From: Microvirga lotononidis
GTDB lineage: Bacteria; Pseudomonadota; Alphaproteobacteria; Rhizobiales; Beijerinckiaceae
Assembly (NCBI RefSeq): GCF_034627025.1
Contig: NZ_CP141048.1
Span: 1,376,001-1,440,000, forward strand
DNA length: 64,000 nucleotides
Direction: 5' to 3'
This document shows, piece by piece, positions 37,722 through 48,581 of this stretch (positions are counted from its first letter, which is position 1; every line of letters begins with the position of its first letter). The position numbers were made by a program, and so were the translations under genes. The notes beneath the pieces are model-generated. The model saw only the letters and a list, made by a program, of their open reading frames with translations, was not told the DNA's origin and did not search any database.

Positions 37722-39500
37722 TTATTGCAGCGGCCAGACCAGCATGATGAGCGGCACGCCGACCACCACCACCAGGATCGAAAGTGGCAGTCCCAGCCGC
37801 CAGTAATCGCCGAACCGGTACCCGCCCGGGCCCATCACCAGCGTGTTGCACTGGTGCCCGATGGGCGTGAGGAAATCGCAGGCCGCCCCGATGGCCACCG
37901 CCATGAGGAAGGCATCTGGTCTGAAGCCGAGCTGGGTGGCGAAGCTCGCCGCGATCGGCGCCATCACCAGCACCGTCGCGGCATTGTTGAGGAACGGCGT
38001 CACGGCCATGGCGGCCACCATGATGAGCACGAGCGCCCCGGTCGGCGGCAGCATGCTGGCAGCCGACGAGAGCCAGCCGGCGATCAGGTCCGTTCCGCCC
38101 GTCGTTCGGATCGATTCGCTGACGGGGATCAGCGCCCCGAGCATGACGATGATGGGCCACTCGATCGTCTCGTAGGCCTCGCGCAAGGTCAGTGACCCGA
38201 ACAGCACGAGCAGCACGCCCGCGCCGAAGAACGCGATGGCGACCGGCAGGATGTTGAAGGCGACCAGGATCATGGTGCCGGCGAGGATCGCCGCCGGCAG
38301 GAGGCTCCGGCGCGCGCTTCCGAGCCGGATCTCCCGTTCCGCCAAGGGAAGGCAGCCGAGATCGCGCAGGGTGTCGGGGAGCCGCTTGAAGTTGCCCTGA
38401 AGCACGATGACGTCGCCCGGACGCAGCGAAATGGTGCGAAGCCGTTCCTTGAACCGTTCGCCGCTGCGGCTGACCGCGATGAGATTGACCCCGAAGCGCT
38501 CGTAAAGGCCGATTCGCTCGGCCGAAAGGCCGCTCAGGACGGAGTTCGGCCCGACGATGGCCTCGATAACGCCGATTTCGTCCGTAGCCTCCTCGATGGC
38601 CGGCAGCCTGTGTTCGCGGCTCAGCCTCAGGCCGGCCCGCGCGACGGTGCTTTCGAGCGCATCCGGTTCGCCCGCGAGCATCAGCACGTCGTTCTCCTGG
38701 AGCAGGGCATCCGGAAGTGGTGAGGAGCTGCGGGTCTCGCGGCGGATGATGGCCGCGACCTTTACCTCCCCGTTGCCGAGCCTGTGAAGATCGGCCACCG
38801 TCTGCCCGACCACGTCCGACTCGAACGTGACCCGCGCCTCGGTCACGTAATCCTTGATGTCGAGCGCCGCATCGAGGGATGCGGCTCCCTTTCGGCCTTG
38901 GGGCAGCAGGCGGTAACCAAAGGCGAGGAAGACAATTCCTGCGAGCGCGATGCCGATTCCGACGGGCGTGAAGTCGAACATGCCGAAGGGCTGGCCCAGA
39001 AGCTCCTGCCGCATCCGCGAGACGATGATGTTGGGCGAAGTCCCGACCAGGGTGACGATGCCGCCGAGAAGTGACCCGAAGGCCATCGGCATGAGGAAGC
39101 TCGATGGTGGCGTGTTCGTGCGCCGGGCGATCTGGAACGCGACGGGAATCATCATCGCCAGCGCGCCGATGTTCTTCACGAAGGCCGAGAGAACCGTCAC
39201 CACGCCGACCAGCACGACGACCTGGATCTGCGTGGTGCGCAGATAAGGCCCGACCCGGTTGAGCCCGGCCTCGAGGATGCCGGACTTCGCGACCGCGGCG
39301 CTCACCAGCAGCGCGCTCGCCACGATGATGACGATGTCGTCGCTGAAGCCCGAGAAAGCCTTGTCGGGCGGCACGATGCCGACGAGCACGGCCACCAGCA
39401 GCGACAGGACAGCGACGAGATCGTAGCGGAAGCGGCCCCAAACGAAGAGCGCCATCATCCCGGCGACGATGGCGAAGGAGAGCATTTGTTGGTGGGTCAT
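37722..39500 (-). CDS. SLC13/DASS-family permease with two RCK_C (TrkA-C) domains
   Basis: 592-residue inner-membrane transporter for di/tricarboxylates, sulfate or similar anions. Two membrane halves flank a cytoplasmic insert (about residues 205-370) with two TrkA-C-like domains (e.g. LLQENDVLMLAGEPDALES and ISLRPGDVIVLQGNFKRLPD). Each half has the DASS-type loop: GTSPNIIVSRMR in the first, and FLNNAATVLVMAPIAAS with DFLTPIGHQCNTLVMGPGGY in the second. The substrate cannot be told apart by eye. No regulator is adjacent. Confidence 0.88.
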   Translation of the reverse strand: MTHQQMLSFAIVAGMMALFVWGRFRYDLVAVLSLLVAVLVGIVPPDKAFSGFSDDIVIIVASALLVSAAVAKSGILEAGLNRVGPYLRTTQIQVVVLVGVVTVLSAFVKNIGALAMMIPVAFQIARRTNTPPSSFLMPMAFGSLLGGIVTLVGTSPNIIVSRMRQELLGQPFGMFDFTPVGIGIALAGIVFLAFGYRLLPQGRKGAASLDAALDIKDYVTEARVTFESDVVGQTVADLHRLGNGEVKVAAIIRRETRSSSPLPDALLQENDVLMLAGEPDALESTVARAGLRLSREHRLPAIEEATDEIGVIEAIVGPNSVLSGLSAERIGLYERFGVNLIAVSRSGERFKERLRTISLRPGDVIVLQGNFKRLPDTLRDLGCLPLAEREIRLGSARRSLLPAAILAGTMILVAFNILPVAIAFFGAGVLLVLFGSLTLREAYETIEWPIIVMLGALIPVSESIRTTGGTDLIAGWLSSAASMLPPTGALVLIMVAAMAVTPFLNNAATVLVMAPIAASFATQLGFRPDAFLMAVAIGAACDFLTPIGHQCNTLVMGPGGYRFGDYWRLGLPLSILVVVVGVPLIMLVWPLQ

Positions 39501-39640
39501 GCGGAACGCGAAGGAGAGGAATGTCTATCCTAACGCGTCACGCCTCGGTTGGTGCCCGAGAGCGGCCCGCCCTCGGGAAAACAAGGAGCTGCATTGTCCT
39601 CCTTGGAACCGGTGCCCACTTTCAGGGAAAATGCCCCAGC

Positions 39641-40105
39641 TTACTGCCCGAGAACGAGCGCCCAATAGCGGCCGTAGCGGTTGTTCGCATCCGCGCGGGC
39701 GAGCCCGATCTTGCGGGCCTGGGGCATCAGGAGATTGCTGTTGTGGCCGGGCGAGGCCTTCCAGCGGCCGATGGCGCCGTCCACCGAGTCGGACCCGGCC
39801 GAGAGATTCTCGGCCGAATAGCCGATGATGCCGTAATCGTTCATGCGGCTGGCGAAGCTGCCATGGCTGAGCTGGCCTGCCGCCGCCACCGCCCGGGCCT
39901 GATGCTCGGCGGCCTTGTTCAGGGTCGAGTCCACCGTCACCGGGCTCAGGCCCTTCGACACGCGATAGGCCGAGATCAGCCGGGCGGCCTCGGCAGCGTC
40001 GCGCGTGGAACTTGCCAGGACCGTATCCTTCGGGGTGAGAGCCAGATCGCCCGCGCAGCCGGCCAGCCCCAGGGCAACCAGGCCCGAGATGATGAGAGCA
40101 CGCAT
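39641..40105 (-). CDS. CAP-domain (SCP-like) lipoprotein
   Basis: 154-residue outer-envelope protein. A lipobox LGLAGC near residues 13-18 predicts lipid modification at Cys18. The CAP core is visible as LISAYRVSKGLSPVTVDSTLNKAAEHQARAVA, LSHGSFASRMNDYGI, AENLSAGSDSVDGAIGRWKASPGH and a final RYWALVLGQ. The His and Glu positions of bacterial CAP domains are kept (HQA, AEN, SPGHN). GGGGAT precedes the ATG at 40105; a longer frame upstream is discounted. Function is unknown in most bacteria. Confidence 0.88.
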   Translation of the reverse strand: MRALIISGLVALGLAGCAGDLALTPKDTVLASSTRDAAEAARLISAYRVSKGLSPVTVDSTLNKAAEHQARAVAAAGQLSHGSFASRMNDYGIIGYSAENLSAGSDSVDGAIGRWKASPGHNSNLLMPQARKIGLARADANNRYGRYWALVLGQ

Positions 40106-40257
40106 CGAAAATCCCCTTCGGGCGGCGTTCAGGCGCCGCTCCCCTTGCAAAAAGTGCCTGTGGCGTTCATGTGCAGAAGCCATGAACCCGATGACGCTGC
40201 ATGCCATGTTGAAGCGTGAGGGTCCAGATTCCACACCCTCCCGCGTCAGCTGACCGC

Positions 40258-41525
40258 ATGTCCTCAAAGCCCTCCTCCCCTGAAGCCGCCATCGTCGGCG
40301 GCGGCCCCGCCGGGCTGATCGCCGCGGAGGTCCTCGGGCGCGCGGGCCTCTCGGTCACCGTGTACGACCGGATGCCGTCCGTCGGGCGCAAGCTCCTCAT
40401 GGCGGGACGGGGCGGCCTGAACCTCACCCATTCGGAAGAGTTCGAGCGCTTCGTCGCCCGCTATGCCGACGCCCAGCCGCGATTGCGCCCTCTCATCGAG
40501 GCTTTCCGTCCCGAGGACCTGCGCGCCTGGTGCGAGGGCCTGGGCCAGGAGACCTTCGTGGGTTCCAGCGGCCGCATCTTCCCCAAGGTCTTCAAGGCCT
40601 CTCCCCTCCTGCGGGCTTGGCTGGCCCGGCTCGAAAATCTCGGTGTCCGCTTTGCGCTGCGCCATCGCTGGCAAGGCTGGGACGAGGACGGCGATCTGAT
40701 CTTCATCGGCCCGGCCGGCCAGACCGTCCGCGTCAAGCCCGATGCCACCATCCTGGCGCTGGGCGGCGCGAGCTGGCCACGACTGGGCTCCGACGGAACC
40801 TGGGCGGGGCTTTTGGCCGAGCAGGGCATTGCGGTCTCGCCCCTGCGCCCCGCCAATATGGGCTTCACCCATGCCTGGTCGGAGATCATGCGCAGCCGCT
40901 TCGAGGGCGAGCCCCTGAAGCGAATCGCCCTGACCTTCGAGGGCAGGACCGTGAAGGGCGAGGCGATCGTGACGGCGGACGGAATCGAGGGCGGAGCGGT
41001 CTATGCCTTTTCGGCCATGCTCCGCGACGCCATCGAACGGTCGGACCACGCTACGCTGCATCTGGACCTGAGGCCCGACCTGTCCGAGGAGGCGCTCGTG
41101 AAGCGCCTGAGCGCCCCGCGGAAGGGCCAGTCCGCCTCCACGTTCCTGCGCAAGAGCGCCGGTCTCAGCCCCGTCGGGATCGCCCTGCTCCGGGAAGCGT
41201 CTCCTTCCCTTCCGTCCGAACCCGGTGCCCTCGCCGGCCTGATCAAGGCCGTGCCCCTGACGCTAACGGGCACGAAATCCCTCGACCGGGCCATCTCCAG
41301 CGCCGGCGGCGTGCCGTTCGCGGAACTGGACGACCACCTGATGCTCAAGCGGATGCCGGGCGTCTTCGTGGCCGGCGAGATGCTGGACTGGGAGGCGCCC
41401 ACCGGCGGCTACCTGCTCCAGGCGACCTTCGCCACCGGCCTGGCGGCCGCAAGAGGCGTTCTGGCCGCCTTGCAGATTCCCGATGACGCATTGACCTTGA
41501 ATCCGTCATCGGCCACACGGCATTC

Positions 41526-41529
<4 letters not shown>
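40258..41529 (+). CDS. HI0933/BaiN-type FAD-dependent flavoprotein
   Basis: 423-residue FAD protein of the HI0933-like family, in the subgroup often labelled TIGR03862. The N-terminal fold AAIVGGGPAGLIAAEVLGRAG is followed by the diagnostic GRKLLMAGRGGLNLTHSE, a middle insert with GSSGRIFPKVFKASPLLRAWL, and the C-terminal FVAGEMLDWEAPTGGYLLQATFATGLAA (in parts), which holds the flavin. The reaction is unknown. The ATG at 40258 gives the usual start. The stop overlaps the recQ GTG start by three bases (GTGA), so the two are coupled. Confidence 0.87.
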
Positions 41530-43340
<1,811 letters not shown>

Positions 43341-43425
43341 AGCTGCTTCCACTGTCGTGGAATCATCTCTCCTCCTCACTTGGCCGCATTTGTTGACGGT
43401 GAATCCGAGCATGCGAACGCGCCAG

Positions 43426-43473
43426 AGCATCGGACCCAAAAGTAGGCCCACTTTCGGGATCGAGTCCGATGCT
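43426..43473. repeat. Palindromic intergenic repeat in the 338-base gap after recQ
   Basis: Perfect 10-bp outer arms AGCATCGGAC/GTCCGATGCT (43426-43435, 43464-43473) with an inner AAAGT/ACTTT stem. It is a relative of the palindrome at 14477-14517 and of a widespread rhizobial intergenic hairpin family. The rest of 43341-43678 contains no gene or other signal that I recognise. Confidence 0.7.
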
Positions 43474-43678
43474 GTAGCGCGTGCCTGCTCCCAGCAATTG
43501 TTGCGGCGTTCGCCCGGCATTTGACCGCGGCCATCGGCCCGACGCCTGGATTACTCCGCATCCCGGCTTCCGCTCGCTCCGACAGAGTGGGTCATGAATC
43601 CACGACGGGTCAGCGTGCATTGGCAAGATTGATCAGCGCAGGGGCGTTCCCGATGTGTGGAAGCTCTGTGGCGCTGTT

Positions 43679-44257
43679 CTAATCCGATGTTCGCGATGCT
43701 CCATAACGGAGCCCATCCATGATGAGGCTAACGAGCCTTCTGGAGCGATCCTGCCAATCCGGCCCGTCCGACGCGGAGTAAATGCTCGAGAGGGCATGCA
43801 GGACGTCGGCGCTGTTCGCATCCGGTCGGATCGCCCCGGCCTGAACTGCTCTTTCCATCAGCGACTTGAACGCCAGGGGAACGACCCCTGAGGTCTGCGC
43901 GAAGAGCGGCGAATTCGACTCGAGGAGAAGCCGGAGGCTGTCGCGCATCCCGCGCTTGGTCGCCATGTACCCAACGAAACGTTGCATCCATTCAGCCAGG
44001 GCCTCATCCGGCCTCCTGGTGCGGGCCAACTCTTCGGCCGCGGCAACCAGCGCTTCCACCTCCCGGCGATACACCGCCTCGATCAGCACCTCGCGGGTCG
44101 GGAAATGGCGATAAAGGGTTCCCGGCCCAACGCCGGCCTCGCGGGCAATCGCCTCCAGCGAGGCATCGACGCCTGAGCTTGCAAAAGCCTTGGCCGCAAC
44201 CTCGATCAGCCGGCCGCGGTTGCGACGCGCATCCGCCCGCAATGGTTTCGCGGCCAT
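43679..44257 (-). CDS. TetR-family transcriptional regulator
   Basis: 192-residue repressor. The N-terminal domain reads RGRLIEVAAKAFASSGVDASLEAIAREAGVGPGTLYRHFPTREVLIEAVY (in parts), a standard TetR helix-turn-helix, and the C-terminal domain is the TetR_C type seen with aromatic/aldehyde detoxification genes. It diverges from a PaoABC-like aldehyde oxidase operon with a 251-base gap containing a near-perfect dyad at 44372-44391. The ATG at 44257 (MAAKPLRADARRN) is preferred to an upstream in-frame start. Confidence 0.88.
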   Translation of the reverse strand: MAAKPLRADARRNRGRLIEVAAKAFASSGVDASLEAIAREAGVGPGTLYRHFPTREVLIEAVYRREVEALVAAAEELARTRRPDEALAEWMQRFVGYMATKRGMRDSLRLLLESNSPLFAQTSGVVPLAFKSLMERAVQAGAIRPDANSADVLHALSSIYSASDGPDWQDRSRRLVSLIMDGLRYGASRTSD

Positions 44258-44371
44258 CGAAGCCTGCGCGTGAGAATTCCTTGCTGACCGCACCTGACCG
44301 CCCGTTCCCAACTCTCTACAATTTTCTCAGGACCGGCCTTGATCCGTTATCCGCAGCCTCTATCTCGATCT

Positions 44372-44391
44372 AACCGGAGGGGCCTCCGTTT
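44372..44391. promoter_or_regulatory. Candidate operator between tetR and the aldehyde oxidase operon
   Basis: AACCGGAGG-GG-CCTCCGTTT is a 6-bp perfect dyad (CGGAGG/CCTCCG) extended by two more pairs around one mismatch. It lies between the divergent start codons, 117 bases before the oxidase small-subunit gene. It is a plausible TetR target; no binding evidence. Confidence 0.35.
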
Positions 44392-44508
44392 ATGAAGAGC
44401 CCCGAGGATCTTATTGCACTCAAATGTCCGCTTGTCATCGGCAGGCAAGGATACAGACGGCCTCCCCTGGAGCACAGGGAAGGACCGGTTCCCGAAGGGA
44501 GATAGCTC

Positions 44509-44985
44509 ATGGTGAGTGTCAGGCCCGTGAAACTGCACATCAACGGGGAAGAGCATGCCTTGACCCTGGAACCGCGCGTGACGTTGCTCGATGCCCTGCG
44601 GGAGCACCTTCACCTGACAGGCACCAAGAAGGGCTGCGATCAGGGCCAGTGCGGCGCATGCACGGTGCACGTGGACGGGGAGCGGGTTCTCGCCTGCCTG
44701 ACGCTTGCGGTCCAGGCTGAGGGCTGCGCGATCACAACCATCGAGGGCCTGACAGCCCCGGATGGTACGCCACACCCGGTCCAGCAGGCCTTCATGGAAG
44801 AGGACGCCTTTCAATGCGGCTACTGCACCCCGGGGCAGATCATGTCGGCGGTTGCGTGCATTCGCGAGGGACATGCCGGCTCTGACGACGAGATCCGCGA
44901 GTTCATGGCGGGCAATCTCTGCCGATGCGGGGCCTATCCCAACATCGTATCGGCCGTGAGGAAGGCGGCGGAGGCAGCGTCATGA
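44509..44985 (+). CDS. Aldehyde oxidase (xanthine dehydrogenase family) 2Fe-2S subunit, PaoA-like
   Basis: 158-residue iron-sulfur subunit. The first 2Fe-2S site is Cys43, Cys48, Cys51 and Cys63 (GCDQGQCGACTV...AC), the second Cys103, Cys106, Cys138 and Cys140 (CGYC...CRC). GGGAGA precedes the ATG. Unlike E. coli PaoA it has no Tat signal peptide, so this complex is probably cytoplasmic. It overlaps the FAD subunit gene by four bases. A similar subunit occurs in isoquinoline oxidoreductases, but a separate FAD subunit favours the aldehyde/xanthine type. Confidence 0.9.
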   Translation: MVSVRPVKLHINGEEHALTLEPRVTLLDALREHLHLTGTKKGCDQGQCGACTVHVDGERVLACLTLAVQAEGCAITTIEGLTAPDGTPHPVQQAFMEEDAFQCGYCTPGQIMSAVACIREGHAGSDDEIREFMAGNLCRCGAYPNIVSAVRKAAEAAS

Positions 44986-45965
44986 GGAATTTCGATTACT
45001 CCCGTGCAACCAGTCTCGAGGAGGCTGCAACGCTCGCGCGACGTCCCGGCGCGATGCTGCTGGCCGGTGGCACGACGCTTCTCGACCTAGCCAAATGCGA
45101 GGTCGCACGCCCGGAAACGGTCGTCGATCTGACACGCCTCCCAGGCCTGAACACGATCACCGTCGGCGAGAGCGGAGCAACCATCGGAGCACTCGCCCCC
45201 ATGAGCCGCGTGGCGGATGACGAGGGCATCCGGCGGCACTTCCCTGCGATCGCGGAGTCGTTGCTCTCGGCGGCATCGGCGCAGCTCCGCAACATGGCGA
45301 CCATCGGCGGTAATCTTCTTCAACGGACCCGCTGCCCCTACTTCCGTGATCCAGCCGGCTTTCCTGCCTGCAACAAGCGTGCCCCGGGCACCGGCTGCTC
45401 AGCGATCGGCGGGATCACCCGCGATCATGCGGTACTCGGCACCAGCGAACATTGCATCGCACTCTATCCTGGTGATCTTGCCGTTGCCCTGACGGCCTTG
45501 GGGGCGACCGTCCAGACCAATATGCGCGCCGTCCCGATCGAGGAGTTCTTCCTGACGCCTGGGGAGACGCCCGAGCGGGAGACCGTTCTGGAGCCCGGTG
45601 AGATCATCACGGCCGTTGCAGTCCCGGCGACGCCCCTTGCCCCGAACTCCACCTACCTGAAAGTCCGCGACCGCCAATCCTACGAGTTCGCGGCCGCGAG
45701 CGCTGCCGTTGGGATCGAGATCGATCCTGACGGCGTGACGATCCGCGACATCCGCATCGCGCTCGGAGGCGTCGCCACGAAGCCGTGGCGCGCGATCGCT
45801 GTCGAAGATGCCTTGCGTGGCCGCATCCTGGATGAAGCGACGATCCGCGAGGCGAGCATGGCTGCAATTGATGGCGCGCAATTCCATGGCGGCAATGCCT
45901 ACAAGATCGAACTTGCACCCCGGGTCGTCGCTCGCGCGATCCTGAAGGCTGGAGGCATCCAATGA
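44982..45965 (+). CDS. Aldehyde oxidase FAD-binding subunit, PaoB-like
   Basis: 327-residue subunit with the vanillyl-alcohol-oxidase-type FAD domain (AMLLAGGTTLLDLAK and LRNMATIGGNLLQRTRC) and a CO-dehydrogenase C-terminal domain. Cysteines at 118, 130 and 139 (RCPYF...CNKRAPGTGC) match the extra loop that holds a 4Fe-4S cluster in E. coli PaoB, so a fourth ligand elsewhere is expected. It is coupled to both neighbours by ATGA overlaps. It passes electrons from the iron-sulfur subunit to oxygen or another acceptor. Confidence 0.9.
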   Translation: MRNFDYSRATSLEEAATLARRPGAMLLAGGTTLLDLAKCEVARPETVVDLTRLPGLNTITVGESGATIGALAPMSRVADDEGIRRHFPAIAESLLSAASAQLRNMATIGGNLLQRTRCPYFRDPAGFPACNKRAPGTGCSAIGGITRDHAVLGTSEHCIALYPGDLAVALTALGATVQTNMRAVPIEEFFLTPGETPERETVLEPGEIITAVAVPATPLAPNSTYLKVRDRQSYEFAAASAAVGIEIDPDGVTIRDIRIALGGVATKPWRAIAVEDALRGRILDEATIREASMAAIDGAQFHGGNAYKIELAPRVVARAILKAGGIQ

Positions 45966-48262
45966 TCGGTGTCGAAACCCGGATGAAACATGGCGACGCC
46001 TCGGACAGGTCTCCGTCCAGCGGCCCGCTTGGCCGTGAGATCGTCCGAGCGGACGGGCCTTCGAAGGTTCAGGGCGCTGCGACCTATGCGCTGGAGCATC
46101 GGCTGGAGGGCCTTCTTCATTGCGTGATCATCCAGTCCACGGTCGGTGCAGGGCAGATCGTCGCGATTGACAGGAGTGCCGCGGAGGCAAGTCCAGGCGT
46201 ACGCCTTGTGCTCGATGCCGGCAACAGCCTGACGCTCCGGTCGCAACCCGACTTCTTCGGCAACAAGCCGCCAGGCGACGACTACACCCCATTCGCGACC
46301 GAGATCCGCCACAACGGCGAGATTGTCGCGGCCGTCGTGGCGGACACGCTGGAACAGGCTCAGGCGGCGGCGCAGTTGGTGCGCGTCGAAGTCAAACCGC
46401 AGCCAGTCATTGCCACACACGACGATCCGCGCTCGGGTTACGGCAACCCGGTCCCTCTCGACAAGGATTGGGGCAACCCGGACGATGCGCTCGCGGATGC
46501 GCCCGTGGTGGTCGAGGCGACATACGAGACACCTCGGGAATACAATGTCCCGATCGAGCCGCACGGTTTGATTGCTCATTGGGAGGCCGACGATCGCCTC
46601 ACCATCTATGAGCCGAGCCAGTGGGTCGACGGGATGGCCAAGCATTATGCGACATGGTTCGAACTGCCGTTCGAGAACGTGCGCGTCGTCTCGCCGTTCG
46701 TCGGCGGCGGGTTCGGTTCCAAGGGCCAAGCGCTGCCCCATTCAGCCGCGGCCGCCATCGCGGCCCGGATGTTGCGCCGACCGGTGAAACTCGCCGTATC
46801 ACGGCCGCAGACCTTCACGGCTTATGGCGGCCGGCCGGCCACCCGCCAGACCCTGAAGCTCGGCGCCACACGGGACGGTCAGCTTCTCGCAATCGATCAC
46901 GACGGCTCGAACGAAACCGCCGCGAACGCCACGTTCATCGAGACGCTCGGCGTCGTCACGTCCATGATGTATGCCGTTCCGAACTTCCGCTCGCGCCAGC
47001 GGATCGTACCCGTGAACACGGTGACGCCGGGTGCCTTTCGCGCGCCGGGCAAGAACCCGAGTGCTTTCGCGCTCGAATGCGCGATGGACGAGCTGGCCGT
47101 CGAACTCGGTCTCGATCCCGTGGAGTTGCGTCTGCGCAACGAGCCGGACGTCGATCCGGAAACCGGCAAACCATGGTCGTCGCGGCGCCTTCGGGAGGCC
47201 TACGCGGTGGGAGGAGAGGCGTTCGGTTGGGCGCGTCGTGATCCTGCGCCGCGGTCGATGCGGGAGGGGCGTCAGCTGATCGGCTGGGGCATGGCATGCG
47301 GGACTCATCCGGTCTATTCGAGCCCCGGTGAGGCGATGGTGAGAATCCTCGCCGATGGCTCGGTCGAGGTGCTGTCGAGTGCCATCGACATGGGAACGGG
47401 CACGTACACGATCCTCGCACAGACGGCCGCCGATGCGCTCGGCGTGCCGGTCGAACAGGTGACGACGAAGCTGGGAGACTCGCGCCTGCCCCGCGCACCA
47501 GTCGCCGGTGGATCTCAGCTTGCCAATCTGATGACCGCAGCCGTGCACACAACGGCGCTTGCCGCGCGCGAGGAGCTGATCGCGCTCGGCCTCACGGACC
47601 CCAACTCGCCCCTGCGCGATCGGGCCAACACACTGATCGTCGCGGGTGGGAGAATCGCGCCGCCGAGCGGCGATGGGATCAGCATTGCCGAGCTGATGGC
47701 GGCAACCGGGCGAGACGTCCTTGAAGTGACCCGCGACACGTTGCCGAAGAAGGAGCGGTCGAACGACGAACGGCTGAAGTTCTTCACCACCATGGCCGGA
47801 ATGGAGAGAGGAACAGGCATCCCCAAATCCCGTCACTCGTTCTGCGCCCACTTCGTAGAGGTCAGGGTGGACGAGGATTTCGGCACGATCCGTGTATCGC
47901 GCGTCGTCTCCGCGCTCGATGCCGGGCGGCTCTACAATCCGAAACTCGCCGACAGCCAGTTCAAGGGCGGCATCGTGATGGGAATCGGCATGGCCCTCCT
48001 CGAGGAAGGCATCACCGACCCGCGCAACGGACGCATCCTGAGCTCGAACCTCGCCGATTATCGGATCGCGACGAATGCCGACATCCCGCACATCGAGACC
48101 ATCTCGGTGGGAATTCCCGATTACGACGCAACTCCTCTGGGTGGAAAGGCGGTGGGCGAGCTCGCGATTGTCGGTGTCGCGCCGGCGATTGCAAACGCCG
48201 TGTTCCACGCGACCGGCAAACGCATCCGGCGCCTCCCCATCACTCTGGAGAGCCTGATATGA
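45962..48262 (+). CDS. Aldehyde oxidase molybdenum-cofactor-binding subunit, PaoC-like
   Basis: 766-residue catalytic subunit. Molybdopterin contacts include FVGGGFGSKGQ (about residues 239-249), GAFRAPGKNPSAFALE, SSAIDMGTGTYTILAQ and the catalytic Glu in GGKAVGELAIVGVAPA near the C-terminus. With PaoA- and PaoB-like subunits it forms a heterotrimer that oxidises aldehydes to acids. The dedicated chaperone (PaoD/XdhC type) is not in the window and must be supplied elsewhere. The divergent TetR gene and a downstream MFS transporter suggest an aldehyde or aromatic detoxification unit. Substrate range is unknown. Confidence 0.9.
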   Translation: MIGVETRMKHGDASDRSPSSGPLGREIVRADGPSKVQGAATYALEHRLEGLLHCVIIQSTVGAGQIVAIDRSAAEASPGVRLVLDAGNSLTLRSQPDFFGNKPPGDDYTPFATEIRHNGEIVAAVVADTLEQAQAAAQLVRVEVKPQPVIATHDDPRSGYGNPVPLDKDWGNPDDALADAPVVVEATYETPREYNVPIEPHGLIAHWEADDRLTIYEPSQWVDGMAKHYATWFELPFENVRVVSPFVGGGFGSKGQALPHSAAAAIAARMLRRPVKLAVSRPQTFTAYGGRPATRQTLKLGATRDGQLLAIDHDGSNETAANATFIETLGVVTSMMYAVPNFRSRQRIVPVNTVTPGAFRAPGKNPSAFALECAMDELAVELGLDPVELRLRNEPDVDPETGKPWSSRRLREAYAVGGEAFGWARRDPAPRSMREGRQLIGWGMACGTHPVYSSPGEAMVRILADGSVEVLSSAIDMGTGTYTILAQTAADALGVPVEQVTTKLGDSRLPRAPVAGGSQLANLMTAAVHTTALAAREELIALGLTDPNSPLRDRANTLIVAGGRIAPPSGDGISIAELMAATGRDVLEVTRDTLPKKERSNDERLKFFTTMAGMERGTGIPKSRHSFCAHFVEVRVDEDFGTIRVSRVVSALDAGRLYNPKLADSQFKGGIVMGIGMALLEEGITDPRNGRILSSNLADYRIATNADIPHIETISVGIPDYDATPLGGKAVGELAIVGVAPAIANAVFHATGKRIRRLPITLESLI

Positions 48263-48581
48263 GGTGATCTTGCATCTCGCAGGCCTCAAGCCGCCAGGAA
48301 GTTCGCCGCTCGGCGAGGGAGCACTGCGAACCGTGGGCGTACGTCGCCTGTCCCTCGCTGAGCATCTAAGCCATCCCGATCCGGAGCCGATCGAGCGCGC
48401 ACGGCCGACACATCACGCGCCTTGCATTCATGTCATACCACCCGAGCTGCACAACCGGTGGCCGGAAGCCGGAGCACCTGATACAGATCGGGTCGGCCGT
48501 GCCTGGCCCTCGACCCCGTGCAGCTTGTCGGCTGCGTTCGAGAGCGGCGCCTGCCCTCCCCTCGGACCATCTGGAACCAGA
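48263..48581. other. 319-base gap without a recognised gene
   Basis: Between the oxidase large subunit and an MFS transporter gene. The frame of the transporter stays open across it, but the translated part is Pro/Arg/Ser-rich and not protein-like. I see no terminator with a T tract and no clear promoter. Confidence 0.4.
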
